Source of the DNA: Nocardia grenadensis NBRC 108939
Lineage (GTDB): Bacteria; Actinomycetota; Actinomycetes; Mycobacteriales; Mycobacteriaceae
DNA length: 64,000 bases
Assembly: GCF_001613445.1 (NCBI RefSeq)
Contig: NZ_BDCJ01000004.1
Location: 62,001 to 126,000, forward strand
Direction: 5' to 3'
The notes under the pieces: generated by a model
Told to the model about the DNA's origin: nothing
What the model saw: only the letters and a program-made list of their open reading frames with translations
Database searches by the model: none
Program-made: the position numbers and the translations under genes
In this document: in pieces, positions 1 to 8,083 of the stretch
Position numbering within the stretch: the stretch's first letter is position 1
Layout of the letters: every line of letters starts with the position of its first letter

Positions 1-1527
1 CTGGATCTCTGGGACGGCCAGAACCAGCTGATGCAGGAGTTGTCGCTGGACGCGGCGGCCCGCACCACCAATCAGTCACTGTTGATCGGCCTGGCGGTCC
101 TGGTGGTGTCCGCGGCGGCGTTCGGGGTTTCGCTGGTCCTGGCCAATCGGTTCATCCACCGCCTGGTGCGGTTGCGCGACCATACGCTGGCCCTCGCCGA
201 CGAACGCCTGCCCGATATGCTCGAACGCCTGCGCGCCGGGGAGGACGTCGACGAAACCGCGGCCGCCGCGAAGCTCGACTTCGGCCGGGACGAACTCGGC
301 GCGGTGGCCACTGCCTTCGAACACGCGCATGCCGTGGCGGTCAATGCCGCGATCACCGAGGCACGCACCCAGGAGGGTGTGAAGGCGATCTTCCTCAACA
401 TCGCCCACCGCAGCCAGATCGTGGTCCACAAACAACTGGAGATCCTCGACGACGCCGAACGGCGCGAAGAAGACCCGGCCATGCTGGACATCCTGTTCAA
501 ACTCGACCATCTGGCCACCCGGGAACGCCGCAACGCCGAGAACCTCACCATCCTCGGTGGCGGGAAACCGGGCCGCCAGTGGCGAGCCCCCGTACCGCTG
601 GTAGACCTGGTACGCAGCGCGGTGGGGGAAACCCAGGACTACACCCGGGTACGGCTGGCCCGGCTCCCCGAACTCCGGATCGCCGGTAACGCCGTCGGCG
701 ACCTCATCCATCTGCTCGCCGAACTCGTCGACAACGCCACCTCGTTCTCCCCGCCGCAGTCGCGGGTGCAGGTCACCGGTTCGGTGATCGGCAAGGGTGT
801 GGCCGTGGAGATCACCGATCAGGGCATGGGCATCTCGGCGGAGGATCGAGACCGCCTCAACGAACTCCTGGAGAACCCACCGAACTTCGAGGTCGCGTCC
901 CTGCAGAAGGATTCGCGGCTGGGTATCTTCGTCGTCGCGCAGCTGGCGGCCCGCCACGGTGTCGCGGTGCGGCTGTGGGAATCCGAATACGGCGGTGTCC
1001 GGGCGGTGGTCATCGTGCCCGCGACGCTGCTGACCGATCCCGCCGAGGAGACCACACCGCTGACCGGGCTGCCCCGTGCCCCGGCTGCGGGGCCCGAGGC
1101 CGGCACGGAGACCCACACCGGCCCCCTCCCCGAGAGTTCCACCATCGCGACACTGCTCGCCGACCGGCCCCACCACACCGAGCAGGCCGCCGAGCAGGCC
1201 GGCGCCGCGGCGACCGGTACACCCGACACGGTGCCGGTCGCCCGCCCCGAAGCCACGGAGACCACCGCCGAACCGACCCTGCTGGCCGACGGTCGTCCGG
1301 CTTTACCCCGCCGTAGCAGGCAGGCTAAAGTCGCACCGCGACCGGAAGTTTCGGACGCCGATCGGACGGTCGCAACGGCGCGGCCACGCTCGGCCGAACA
1401 GGCCAGGGATCTGATGTCGGCGATCGAAAACGGCACCCGGCAGGGCCGCAAGCCATTGCCCGCCGCAGAAGCCGCCGCCGGGAACCCGACGGCGGATGGC
1501 GCATCCCCGGATGAACAGGAAGGCTAA
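1..1527 (+). CDS. Conservon sensor kinase (CvnA-like), 5' end outside window
   Basis: The reading frame is open from base 1, so the true start lies upstream; 508 residues are visible. A membrane helix lies at about visible residues 26-48, followed by a HAMP-like linker. The HATPase_c domain follows, with an N box (ELVDNATSFSPP), a G1 box (DQGMGIS) and a G2 region (LGIFVVAQ). The last ~170 residues are a low-complexity Pro/Ala/Thr/Glu tail. This matches the sensor-kinase-like member of actinobacterial conservons, a membrane protein thought to control a partner GTPase. The next three genes are the other conservon members in the usual order. The upstream sensing domain cannot be judged. Family assignment is firm; the signal is unknown. 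Confidence 0.88.
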   Translation: MDLWDGQNQLMQELSLDAAARTTNQSLLIGLAVLVVSAAAFGVSLVLANRFIHRLVRLRDHTLALADERLPDMLERLRAGEDVDETAAAAKLDFGRDELGAVATAFEHAHAVAVNAAITEARTQEGVKAIFLNIAHRSQIVVHKQLEILDDAERREEDPAMLDILFKLDHLATRERRNAENLTILGGGKPGRQWRAPVPLVDLVRSAVGETQDYTRVRLARLPELRIAGNAVGDLIHLLAELVDNATSFSPPQSRVQVTGSVIGKGVAVEITDQGMGISAEDRDRLNELLENPPNFEVASLQKDSRLGIFVVAQLAARHGVAVRLWESEYGGVRAVVIVPATLLTDPAEETTPLTGLPRAPAAGPEAGTETHTGPLPESSTIATLLADRPHHTEQAAEQAGAAATGTPDTVPVARPEATETTAEPTLLADGRPALPRRSRQAKVAPRPEVSDADRTVATARPRSAEQARDLMSAIENGTRQGRKPLPAAEAAAGNPTADGASPDEQEG

Positions 1528-1941
1528 GTGTCCACTTCCACACAAGGTGACCTGAACTGGCTGCTCGACGACCTGGTCGAGCGACTCGCGGGAGTCCGCC
1601 TCGCGGTCGTACTGTCCACCGACGGCATGCTGCTGGGCCACTCCTCGAAAATGGATCGCACCGAGGCCGAGCATTTCGCCGCGATGTCGTCCACCCTGCA
1701 CGGCCTGGCCCGCAGCGCCGGCGCGCGATTCGACGGTGGTGCCGTACGGCAGGCGGTGATCGAACTCGATCGCGCCGTACTGTTCGTCACCTCGGCCGGT
1801 GACAACGCATGCATCGCCGTACAGGCCGCCGCGGACGCGAACCTCGGCATGGTGGCCTACGAGATGAACCTCACCGTCCAGCGGGTCGGCAGCCATCTGT
1901 CGACCGGCTCCCGCGGCGGGACCGGGGCCGAGCCTCGGTAA
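1528..1941 (+). CDS. Roadblock/LC7 domain protein (CvnB-like)
   Basis: A 137-residue single-domain protein of the roadblock/LC7 superfamily. It opens with a helix (LNWLLDDLVERLAGV), then a strand pair around AVVLSTDGMLLGHS and the characteristic C-terminal stretch ending in a helix near VAYEMNLTVQRVG. Proteins of this fold act as GTPase-activating or scaffolding partners of small GTPases. The GTG start immediately follows the kinase stop (TAAGTG), indicating translational coupling. In conservons this is the second gene and is thought to bridge kinase and GTPase. Length is normal for the family. Confidence 0.9.
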   Translation: MSTSTQGDLNWLLDDLVERLAGVRLAVVLSTDGMLLGHSSKMDRTEAEHFAAMSSTLHGLARSAGARFDGGAVRQAVIELDRAVLFVTSAGDNACIAVQAAADANLGMVAYEMNLTVQRVGSHLSTGSRGGTGAEPR

Positions 1942-1980
1942 CCGCGGAAACAGCAACGGCGCCATGACGGGTATGCGGGT

Positions 1981-2355
1981 ATGACCGGGCCACGAGAACC
2001 CTGGTTCGACGACGACGCCGGACCTCTGGTGCGGCCGTACGCCATCACCAAGGGTCGCACTGTGGGCGCGGGACACGATCTGGATATGCTCACCGTCGTG
2101 GTCAAAGCTCGTGGTGCCCCGCCGTTGCGCCGGATCGAACCCGAGTACACCGATATCGTGCACCTGTGCACGGAAGCACAAACCGTGGCGGAGGTGGCAG
2201 CCGCCTTGAAACTGCCGCTGGCGGTGACCAAGATTCTCGTCGGAGATCTGATCGGTGACGGCCATCTGATCTTCCGGGCTCCAGTGCAGATGGAGTCCGG
2301 TCCCGGCGACTTCAACATATTGCGAGCGGTACTGGATGGAATCCGAAAAATTTGA
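1981..2355 (+). CDS. DUF742 protein (CvnC-like)
   Basis: A 124-residue DUF742 protein, the third conservon component. The start region carries the usual WFDDDAGPLVRPYAITKGRT pattern, and the C-terminus (ILRAVLDGIRKI) is typical of the family. A winged-helix-like core follows in which a short acidic stretch leads to helices around AEVAAALKLPLAVTKILVGDLI. The biochemical role is not established; it is always found with the kinase, roadblock protein and GTPase. The ATG at 1981 gives the canonical N-terminus; the ATG at 1964 runs into a stop at once. The 3' end overlaps the GTPase gene by 20 bases. Confidence 0.9.
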   Translation: MTGPREPWFDDDAGPLVRPYAITKGRTVGAGHDLDMLTVVVKARGAPPLRRIEPEYTDIVHLCTEAQTVAEVAAALKLPLAVTKILVGDLIGDGHLIFRAPVQMESGPGDFNILRAVLDGIRKI

Positions 2356-2950
2356 CCCTGCCCGGATGGACCCCGGGGCTCCGGCTCTTGCTGCGTCGGT
2401 GAAGGTCCTCATCGCCGGTGGCTTCGGCGTCGGCAAGACCACGATGGTGGCCTCGATCAGCGAGATCCCGCCGCTACGCACCGAGGAGATGATCACCGAA
2501 CTCAGTACCGGCATCGATGATCTGTCCGGTGTCGAGTCCAAGACCACTACGACGGTGGCATTGGACTTCGGCCGGATCACCATCGACAAGGACCTGGTGC
2601 TCTACTTGTTCGGCACCCCGGGCCAGGATCGCTTCTGGTTCCTGTGGGACGAACTCGCTCGGGGCGCGCTGGGCGCGGTGGTCCTTGCGGATACCCGCCG
2701 GTTGGGGAATTCCTTCGCCGCCATCGACTATTTCGAGCGGCGCGGCCTGCCCTTCCTGATCGCGGTGAACTGTTTCGACGGGGCGCCGCGGTACACGATC
2801 GACGAGGTCCGCGACGCGCTCGATCTCGACCCGTCCATCCCGGTCATGCTGTGCGACGCGCGCGACCGCGTCTCGGCGAAGAATGTGCTGCTCAGTCTGA
2901 TCGAGCATCTCATCGAACGGGCCACCCGCCCGAATCTCACCACCAAGTAG
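2336..2950 (+). CDS. Conservon small GTPase (CvnD-like)
   Basis: A 204-residue Ras-like GTPase. The P-loop GGFGVGKTT is near residue 29. A G3-type GTPGQDRFW sits in mid-protein, and NCFD is in the position of NKxD. The switch region includes the ESKTTTTVALDFG element common to actinobacterial conservon GTPases. It is expected to be the output switch of the preceding kinase-roadblock-DUF742 set, on the cytoplasmic side of the membrane. The start overlaps the DUF742 gene, so synthesis is coupled. In Streptomyces such modules often sit next to P450 genes; here the P450 genes are about 48 kb away. Confidence 0.9.
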   Translation: MESEKFDPARMDPGAPALAASVKVLIAGGFGVGKTTMVASISEIPPLRTEEMITELSTGIDDLSGVESKTTTTVALDFGRITIDKDLVLYLFGTPGQDRFWFLWDELARGALGAVVLADTRRLGNSFAAIDYFERRGLPFLIAVNCFDGAPRYTIDEVRDALDLDPSIPVMLCDARDRVSAKNVLLSLIEHLIERATRPNLTTK

Positions 2951-2958
2951 GCCGGCCC

Positions 2959-2983
2959 GGGCGGGACCACACCGGTTCCGCCC
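2959..2983. terminator. Bidirectional hairpin between convergent genes
   Basis: Arms gggcgggac (2959-2967) and gttccgccc (2975-2983) form a 9-bp stem with one G-U pair and a 7-nt loop. It lies in the 39-bp gap between the converging GTPase and Nudix genes, so it can serve both strands. There is no U-tract, as is usual in high-GC actinobacteria. Confidence 0.6.
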
Positions 2984-2989
2984 GCCGGG

Positions 2990-3397
2990 TCAGGCTGCCA
3001 GGTGGCCCGCCGCGTGAAGCTCATCGAACAGCAGCTGGTCCACCGGCGGCACCCGCGACCGGTCGCCGAAGCCGAACCACGCGAGTTCGGTGATCTCACT
3101 GCTCGCGGTGAGTGTTCCGCGATAGTCCGCCCGATAACAGCTCATCCGGACCCGCGCGCCGCCGTCGACCGCTTCGTAGACCCCCACCGGCTCGACCGTC
3201 TGCGGTACCAGCGCGACGGTGAGTTCCTCGGTGACCTCGCGCAGCAACGTCTGCTCGTCGGATTCGCCGGCTTCCCGTTTTCCGCCCGGAATATAGAACA
3301 CGTCCTTACCGCGCGGACGTGCGCACAGTATCCGCCCGTCCACGATGAGGACCCAGGCGACCGTATCGATGAGTTCCCCGACCAGCTCGTCCGTCAC
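2990..3397 (-). CDS. Nudix hydrolase (MutT-like)
   Basis: A 135-residue Nudix hydrolase. The Nudix box runs from GGKREAGE to REVTEEL; the glycine usually found after the final xEE is replaced (TEELTV). Such enzymes hydrolyse nucleoside diphosphates linked to another moiety, and small MutT-like members clean oxidised nucleotides; the substrate here is not predictable. The GTG start lies 6 nt from a TAGGAT box on the same strand, suggesting a leaderless transcript. It is divergent from the receiver-protein gene and convergent with the conservon. Confidence 0.88.
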   Translation of the reverse strand: MTDELVGELIDTVAWVLIVDGRILCARPRGKDVFYIPGGKREAGESDEQTLLREVTEELTVALVPQTVEPVGVYEAVDGGARVRMSCYRADYRGTLTASSEITELAWFGFGDRSRVPPVDQLLFDELHAAGHLAA

Positions 3398-3403
3398 CGG
3401 AGC

Positions 3404-3453
3404 ATCCTATCTGGGCCAAGCTGCCACGCATCCCGTGGTCGCGGACGTACCAT
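3404..3453. promoter_or_regulatory. Divergent leaderless promoters (Nudix / receiver protein)
   Basis: On the minus strand TAGGAT (3404-3409) lies 6 nt before the Nudix GTG at 3397. On the plus strand TACCAT (3448-3453) lies 6 nt before the GTG at 3460. Both fit a -10 hexamer whose transcript would begin on the start codon, and neither gene has a Shine-Dalgarno sequence. No clear -35 element is visible. Confidence 0.5.
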
Positions 3454-3459
3454 GCGAAC

Positions 3460-3870
3460 GTGGCCGATGCGAATCCTCCCGCCGTGCTGCGGGTCCTGGT
3501 CTACAGCAACGACGCCGACACCCGGGGTCAGGTGATGCTGGCGCTCGGCCGCCGGCCGCATCCGGATCTACCGCCGCTGGAGTACCTCGAGGTGGCCACG
3601 GCCCCGGTGGTATTGGAGCGGATGGATGCCGGCGCGGCCGATCTCGCCGTCCTGGACGGGGAATCCGCGCCGGTGGGCGGGATGGGCCTGGCCAAACAGC
3701 TCAAGGACGAGATCCGCGGCTGCCCGCCGCTGGTCGTGCTCGCCGGGCGCGCCGACGATGCCTGGCTGGCGAACTGGTCACGGGCCGAAGCCGTCGCCAC
3801 CCATCCGATCGACCCACTGCGGCTCACCGAGATCGTGGTCGATCTGTTGCGCCGGCGCCCGGCTGCCTGA
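3460..3870 (+). CDS. Atypical response-regulator receiver protein (Rv3143-like)
   Basis: A 136-residue stand-alone receiver-like domain with no output domain. An Asn-Asp pair stands at residues 17-18 and the candidate phospho-acceptor Asp66 is in AVLDGE. The usual conserved Lys before Pro near the C-terminus is replaced by His (THPIDP), so phosphorylation chemistry may be altered. M. tuberculosis has a similar stand-alone regulator (Rv3143) near its nuo operon, and this gene likewise precedes nuoA. A role tied to respiration is therefore an inference from context. It starts on GTG as a probable leaderless mRNA. Confidence 0.75.
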   Translation: MADANPPAVLRVLVYSNDADTRGQVMLALGRRPHPDLPPLEYLEVATAPVVLERMDAGAADLAVLDGESAPVGGMGLAKQLKDEIRGCPPLVVLAGRADDAWLANWSRAEAVATHPIDPLRLTEIVVDLLRRRPAA

Positions 3871-4151
3871 GCGCTGATTAGGTTCATTCGCTCATAAATC
3901 TCAGTCGCGAATTCGATCAAAGCCATCTCCGAATCCGCGTTCGTCCTGCCACGACAGTTGTAGGCTGTGCTTTAGCTCACATGAGCGCGGGAGATGACAT
4001 ATAACCCGCGTCGACTGATCCTCCCCCACCCCTGTGTCGATTCCGGGGACGATCCGGCGGCGTGGGGAATACCCATCGACCGCCGACCCCGTTCGCGGAA
4101 CCCGGTGGCACCACCGCGGGGTTCCAGTTCGCAAGGAGGGGAAGCGCAGTC
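3871..4151. promoter_or_regulatory. Leader region of the nuo operon
   Basis: 281 bp without a supported gene. The first part (about 3875-4010) is less GC-rich than its surroundings and should hold the nuo promoter, but I could not fix -35/-10 boxes or an operator. The reading frame of nuoA stays open upstream to 4062. The ribosome site aaggagg (4133-4139), 12 nt before the GTG at 4152, supports the later start. Confidence 0.4.
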
Positions 4152-4532
4152 GTGAACACCGAACTGCCGATACTGGTCCTCGGCGCGGTCGCCGCCGCCT
4201 TCGCGGTGATCTCGATCCTGATCGCCGGCCTCATCGGCCCCAAACGCTACAACCGCGCCAAGTTACAGGCCTACGAATGCGGTATCGAACCCACCCCGCA
4301 TGCGACGGCCGGAGGCGCGGGAAATGTCACCGGCCAACGTTTTCCGGTGAAGTACTACCTCACCGCGATGCTGTTCATCATCTTCGATATCGAGATCGTG
4401 TTCCTCTACCCGTGGGCGGTCCATATCGATGCGCTCGGGGTGTTCGGACTGGCCGCGATGGCACTGTTCATCGTCAATGTCTCGGTCGCCTACGCCTACG
4501 AATGGCGGCGCGGCGGCCTCAGCTGGGACTGA
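4152..4532 (+). CDS. nuoA: NADH-quinone oxidoreductase subunit A
   Basis: A 126-residue membrane subunit of complex I with three helices: about residues 4-27, 66-86 and 92-112. The conserved loop has Y-E-C-G (AYECGIEPT) and the second helix has FDIEIVFLYPWA. It sits in the membrane arm next to NuoH and helps form the quinone site region. The GTG at 4152 is preferred to the upstream ATG at 4062 because it is preceded by aaggagg and gives the normal family length. First gene of the nuo operon. Confidence 0.95.
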   Translation: MNTELPILVLGAVAAAFAVISILIAGLIGPKRYNRAKLQAYECGIEPTPHATAGGAGNVTGQRFPVKYYLTAMLFIIFDIEIVFLYPWAVHIDALGVFGLAAMALFIVNVSVAYAYEWRRGGLSWD

Positions 4533-4596
4533 GCCGCGAACCTCCGATCAGCCGCACCGCGCCCGGCGCGGGCCGATATCCAGGGAGTAGTCGGAC

Positions 4597-5151
4597 ATGG
4601 GTTTGGAAGAGAAACTGCCCAGTGGTTTCGTGCTCAGCACGGTCGAAGCCATGGCGGGATACATGCGCAAGGGGTCGGTGTGGCCGGCCACCTTCGGCCT
4701 GGCCTGCTGCGCGATCGAGATGATGGCCACCGGCGGTGGCAGATTCGATTCGGCGCGTTTCGGTATGGAGGTCTTCCGTGCCTCACCGCGGCAGGCCGAT
4801 CTGATGATCGTGGCCGGGCGGGTGAGTCAGAAGATGGCGCCGGTACTCCGTCAGGTCTACGACCAGATGACCGAACCGAAATGGGTACTGGCGATGGGGG
4901 TGTGCGCCTCCTCCGGTGGCATGTTCAACAACTACGCCATCGTGCAGGGCGTGGATCATGTGGTCCCCGTCGATATCTACCTACCGGGCTGTCCGCCGCG
5001 GCCGGAGATGCTGCTCAATGCCATCCTCGCGTTGCACGAGAAAATCCAGGCGACCCCGATGGGGGTGAACCGGGACGAGGCGATCCGCGCCGCCGAGGCG
5101 GCGGCGCTGGCGGCCACCCCGACCATCCGGATGGAAGGGCTGCTGCGATGA
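4597..5151 (+). CDS. nuoB: NADH-quinone oxidoreductase subunit B
   Basis: A 184-residue peripheral-arm subunit carrying cluster N2, the [4Fe-4S] centre that passes electrons to quinone. The adjacent Cys pair (residues 37-38, in LACCAIEM), the cysteine in GVCASSGG and the one in LPGCPPRPE are the four ligands. It is membrane-associated on the cytoplasmic side, between NuoCD and NuoH. The C-terminal ~25 residues form an Ala-rich tail common in actinobacteria. The stop overlaps the nuoC start (ATGA). Confidence 0.97.
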   Translation: MGLEEKLPSGFVLSTVEAMAGYMRKGSVWPATFGLACCAIEMMATGGGRFDSARFGMEVFRASPRQADLMIVAGRVSQKMAPVLRQVYDQMTEPKWVLAMGVCASSGGMFNNYAIVQGVDHVVPVDIYLPGCPPRPEMLLNAILALHEKIQATPMGVNRDEAIRAAEAAALAATPTIRMEGLLR

Positions 5152-5873
5152 GCACCGAGGGCCCGGGCTCCACCGACAGCCGCGCTGCGGAACCCGAACA
5201 GCCGACCGGCCCCGAGGACGAGGTCATCGGGGTGCGCCGGGGTATGTTCGGCATCTCCGGCAGCGGTGACACCTCCGGCTATGGGCGCCTTGTCCACCGG
5301 GTCGCGCTTCCGGGCGGCAGCGCACCGCCCTACGGGAGCTATTTCGACACCGTGGTCGACCTGCTGCGCGCGGCCCTGGCGTCCGGCCCCGCGTTCGATA
5401 CCGCGATCGAGAAGGTCGTGGTGGACCGTGGCGAGCTCACCCTGCACGTCGACCGCGACCAGCTGGTCGCGGTGGCGCGGGTGCTGCGCGACGATCCCGG
5501 GCTGCGGTTCGAACTGTGCCTCGGGGTGAACGGGGTGCACTACCCGGACGAATCCGGCCGGGAACTCCGCGCGGTCTATCACCTGAATTCGATCACGCAC
5601 GGCCGCCGGCTGCGGCTCGAGGTGTCCGCACCGGACACCGATCCACATATCCCGTCGCTGTACCGGGTGTATCCGACCTGCGACTGGCACGAACGGGAGA
5701 CCTACGACTTCTTCGGCATCTTGTTCGACGGGCATCCCTCACTGACCCGCATCACCATGCCCGACGACTGGCGCGGTCACCCGCAGCGCAAGGACTACCC
5801 GCTGGGCGGGATACCGGTCGAGTACAAGGGCGCGCGCATACCGCCGCCCGATGAGCGGAGGGCATACAGCTGA
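5148..5873 (+). CDS. nuoC: NADH-quinone oxidoreductase subunit C
   Basis: A 241-residue 30-kDa-type subunit of the peripheral arm. The signature block near the C-terminus contains [17 protein letters not shown], then GHPSLTRI and RKDYPLGG, all diagnostic. The first ~45 residues are an actinobacterial extension of low complexity. The ATG at 5148 overlaps the nuoB stop; the same frame is open far upstream but that stretch lies over nuoB. NuoC and NuoD are separate proteins here, unlike in E. coli. nuoD starts on the last base of this gene. Confidence 0.96.
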   Translation: MSTEGPGSTDSRAAEPEQPTGPEDEVIGVRRGMFGISGSGDTSGYGRLVHRVALPGGSAPPYGSYFDTVVDLLRAALASGPAFDTAIEKVVVDRGELTLHVDRDQLVAVARVLRDDPGLRFELCLGVNGVHYPDESGRELRAVYHLNSITHGRRLRLEVSAPDTDPHIPSLYRVYPTCDWHERETYDFFGILFDGHPSLTRITMPDDWRGHPQRKDYPLGGIPVEYKGARIPPPDERRAYS

Positions 5874-7258
5874 TGAGCGAGATCGATTACCGGCCCGGAG
5901 TATCCGGCGGGCCGGACAACGACGACTCCGGCACCGCCCCGACGGCGGCCGGCCGCAGTGGCGCGGACCCGGCCGAACAGGTACTGACGGTCGCCGGCCA
6001 GGACTGGGACGAGGTCGCCGATGCCCTGCGCGGCGCGGGTGAGGAACGCATCGTCGTCAATATGGGCCCGCAGCATCCGTCCACGCACGGGGTTTTGCGG
6101 CTCATCCTGGAGATCGAGGGTGAAACGGTCGTCGAGGCCCGGTGCGGTATCGGCTACCTGCACACCGGCATCGAGAAGAATCTCGAATTCCGCGCCTGGG
6201 CCCAGGGCGTCACCTTCGTCACCCGGATGGACTACCTGTCCCCCTTCTTCAACGAGACCGCCTTCTGCCTCGGGGTGGAGCGGCTGCTGGGTATCACCGA
6301 CGACATCCCCGAGCGCGCCACCGTGATCCGGGTGCTGCTGATGGAGCTCAACCGCATCTCCTCGCATCTGGTGGCGCTGGCGACCGGGGGAATGGAACTG
6401 GGCGCGCTGACCCCGATGCTGTTCGGCTTCCGGGAACGCGAGCTGATCCTCGACGTCTTCGAGAACATCACCGGCCTGCGGATGAACCACGCGTACATCC
6501 GGCCCGGGGGTATCGCCCAGGACCTGCCCGGCGACGCGGTCGGCAAGGTGCGCGACCTGCTGGCGCTGATGCCGAAACGATTGCGGGATATGGAGCACCT
6601 GCTCACCCACAACCCGATCTTCAAGGCACGCACCCAGAACATCGGCTACCTCGATCTGACCGGTTGTATCGCGCTCGGCGTCACCGGCCCGGTCCTGCGC
6701 TCCACCGGTCTGCCGCACGATCTGCGCAAGGCCATGCCCTACTGCGGGTACGACACCTATGAATTCACCGTCCCCACCACCGACACCTGCGACTGCTACG
6801 GCCGCTACCTCATCCGGATCGAGGAGATGAAGCAGTCCCTGGCGATCGTCGAACAGTGCCTGGACCGCTTGCGGCCGGGACCGGTGATGGTGGCGGACAA
6901 GAAGATCGCCTGGCCCGCGGATCTGAAGCTGGGCGCGGACGGTCTGGGCAATTCGCCACAGCACATCGGCAAGATCATGGGAACGTCGATGGAGGGGCTC
7001 ATCCACCACTTCAAGCTGGTCACCGAGGGCATCCGGGTGCCGCCGGGGCAGGTCTACGAGGCGGTGGAGTCGCCACGCGGCGAACTCGGTGTCCATATGG
7101 TCAGCGACGGCGGTACACGGCCCTACCGCGTGCACTATCGCGATCCCTCCTTCACCAACCTCCAGGCCGTGGCGGCGATGTGTGAGGGCGGCATGGTCGC
7201 CGATGTGATCGCGGCCGTCGCCAGTATCGATCCGGTGATGGGCGGTGTGGACCGATGA
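5873..7258 (+). CDS. nuoD: NADH-quinone oxidoreductase subunit D
   Basis: A 461-residue 49-kDa-type subunit, related to the large subunit of [NiFe] hydrogenases and forming the quinone cavity with NuoB. After an actinobacterial N-terminal extension of ~55 residues comes [10 protein letters not shown], which lines the quinone site, then GYLHTGIEK. Near the C-terminus is [17 protein letters not shown]. The nickel-binding cysteines of hydrogenases are absent, as expected. The start shares one base with the nuoC stop. A 111-bp gap with two tiny overlapping ORFs separates it from nuoE. Confidence 0.97.
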   Translation: MSEIDYRPGVSGGPDNDDSGTAPTAAGRSGADPAEQVLTVAGQDWDEVADALRGAGEERIVVNMGPQHPSTHGVLRLILEIEGETVVEARCGIGYLHTGIEKNLEFRAWAQGVTFVTRMDYLSPFFNETAFCLGVERLLGITDDIPERATVIRVLLMELNRISSHLVALATGGMELGALTPMLFGFRERELILDVFENITGLRMNHAYIRPGGIAQDLPGDAVGKVRDLLALMPKRLRDMEHLLTHNPIFKARTQNIGYLDLTGCIALGVTGPVLRSTGLPHDLRKAMPYCGYDTYEFTVPTTDTCDCYGRYLIRIEEMKQSLAIVEQCLDRLRPGPVMVADKKIAWPADLKLGADGLGNSPQHIGKIMGTSMEGLIHHFKLVTEGIRVPPGQVYEAVESPRGELGVHMVSDGGTRPYRVHYRDPSFTNLQAVAAMCEGGMVADVIAAVASIDPVMGGVDR

Positions 7259-7314
7259 GGGGCGATATCGCCGCCACCGAACGGCTTCTGCCGGCTCGGA
7301 GGGAGCTCCCATGA
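7255..7314 (+). CDS. Putative 19-codon relay ORF after nuoD
   Basis: An ATG overlaps the nuoD stop (ATGA) and opens a 19-residue frame, [19 protein letters not shown], ending at 7314. Its stop overlaps the next ATG. No homology is recognisable and the peptide may have no function of its own. The interest lies in the chained overlaps, which would keep ribosomes translating across the gap to nuoE. It could be chance in GC-rich DNA; conservation in relatives would decide. Confidence 0.3.
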   Translation: MRGDIAATERLLPARRELP

Positions 7315-7373
7315 GGCGAGACCTCCGCCCCCGCCGTGGACCGCACGCACCGGCTTCGAAGGAGAAGCGATGA
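7311..7373 (+). CDS. Putative 20-codon relay ORF before nuoE
   Basis: A second tiny frame ([20 protein letters not shown]) starts on the ATGA at the end of the first and ends on an ATGA with the nuoE start. A purine-rich cggaggg (7298-7304) lies 6 nt before its ATG and an aaggag (7359-7364) inside it serves nuoE. The peptide is strongly basic. As with its neighbour, only the arrangement suggests translation. Confidence 0.3.
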   Translation: MRRDLRPRRGPHAPASKEKR

Positions 7374-8083
7374 GCGAGATCCTGTTGCGCCTGAGTGTTC
7401 GGCCGCAGCCCTACCCCGACGATGTCCGCGCCCGGCTCGAACCGGACGCGAAGGAGATCATCGCACGGTACCCGCAGCCCCGCTCGGCGCTGCTACCGCT
7501 ACTCCACCTGGTGCAGTCGGAAGAGGGCTATGTCAGCAGTACCGGAATCGAGTTCTGCGCGGAGTTGCTCGGGCTCACCGGTGCCGAGGTGACCGCCGTC
7601 GCCACCTTCTACTCCATGTACCGGCGCACCCCCACCGGCGACTACCACGTGGGCGTCTGCACCAACACCCTGTGCGCGGTCCTCGGGGGCGATGCCATCC
7701 TCGCGGAACTGCGCGAACACCTGGGGATCGCGCACGGCGAGACCACCGACGACGGAGCGATCACCCTCGAGCACATCGAATGCAACGCGGCCTGCGATTA
7801 CGCGCCGGTGATCATGGTGAACTGGGAGTTCTTCGACAACCAGACCCCGGGATCGGCCCGTGAACTGGTGGACGCACTCCGCGCGGGCCGTACTGTCACC
7901 CCGACCCGCGGCGCGCCGCTGTGTACCTTCCGGGACACCGCGCGGATACTCGCCGGATTTCCGGACACCCGGCCCGGCGTACTCGACGGAGAGCCGGGCG
8001 CCCCGACGCTCACCGGCCTGGAAACCGCGCGCGAGCAGGGTATGCGGGCCCCGGAGGTACCGGACGAAGAGGGTGCCCGATGA
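7370..8083 (+). CDS. nuoE: NADH-quinone oxidoreductase subunit E
   Basis: A 237-residue 24-kDa-type subunit with a thioredoxin-like domain that binds the [2Fe-2S] cluster N1a. The four ligands fall in VCTNTLCAVLGG (Cys-x4-Cys) and ECNAACDYAP (Cys-x3-Cys). The N-terminal helical bundle contains the YPQPRSALLPLLHLVQ segment typical of the family. The C-terminal ~65 residues form an extension usual in actinobacteria. It docks to NuoF in the NADH-oxidising tip. It ends in an ATGA overlap with nuoF. Confidence 0.96.
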   Translation: MSEILLRLSVRPQPYPDDVRARLEPDAKEIIARYPQPRSALLPLLHLVQSEEGYVSSTGIEFCAELLGLTGAEVTAVATFYSMYRRTPTGDYHVGVCTNTLCAVLGGDAILAELREHLGIAHGETTDDGAITLEHIECNAACDYAPVIMVNWEFFDNQTPGSARELVDALRAGRTVTPTRGAPLCTFRDTARILAGFPDTRPGVLDGEPGAPTLTGLETAREQGMRAPEVPDEEGAR

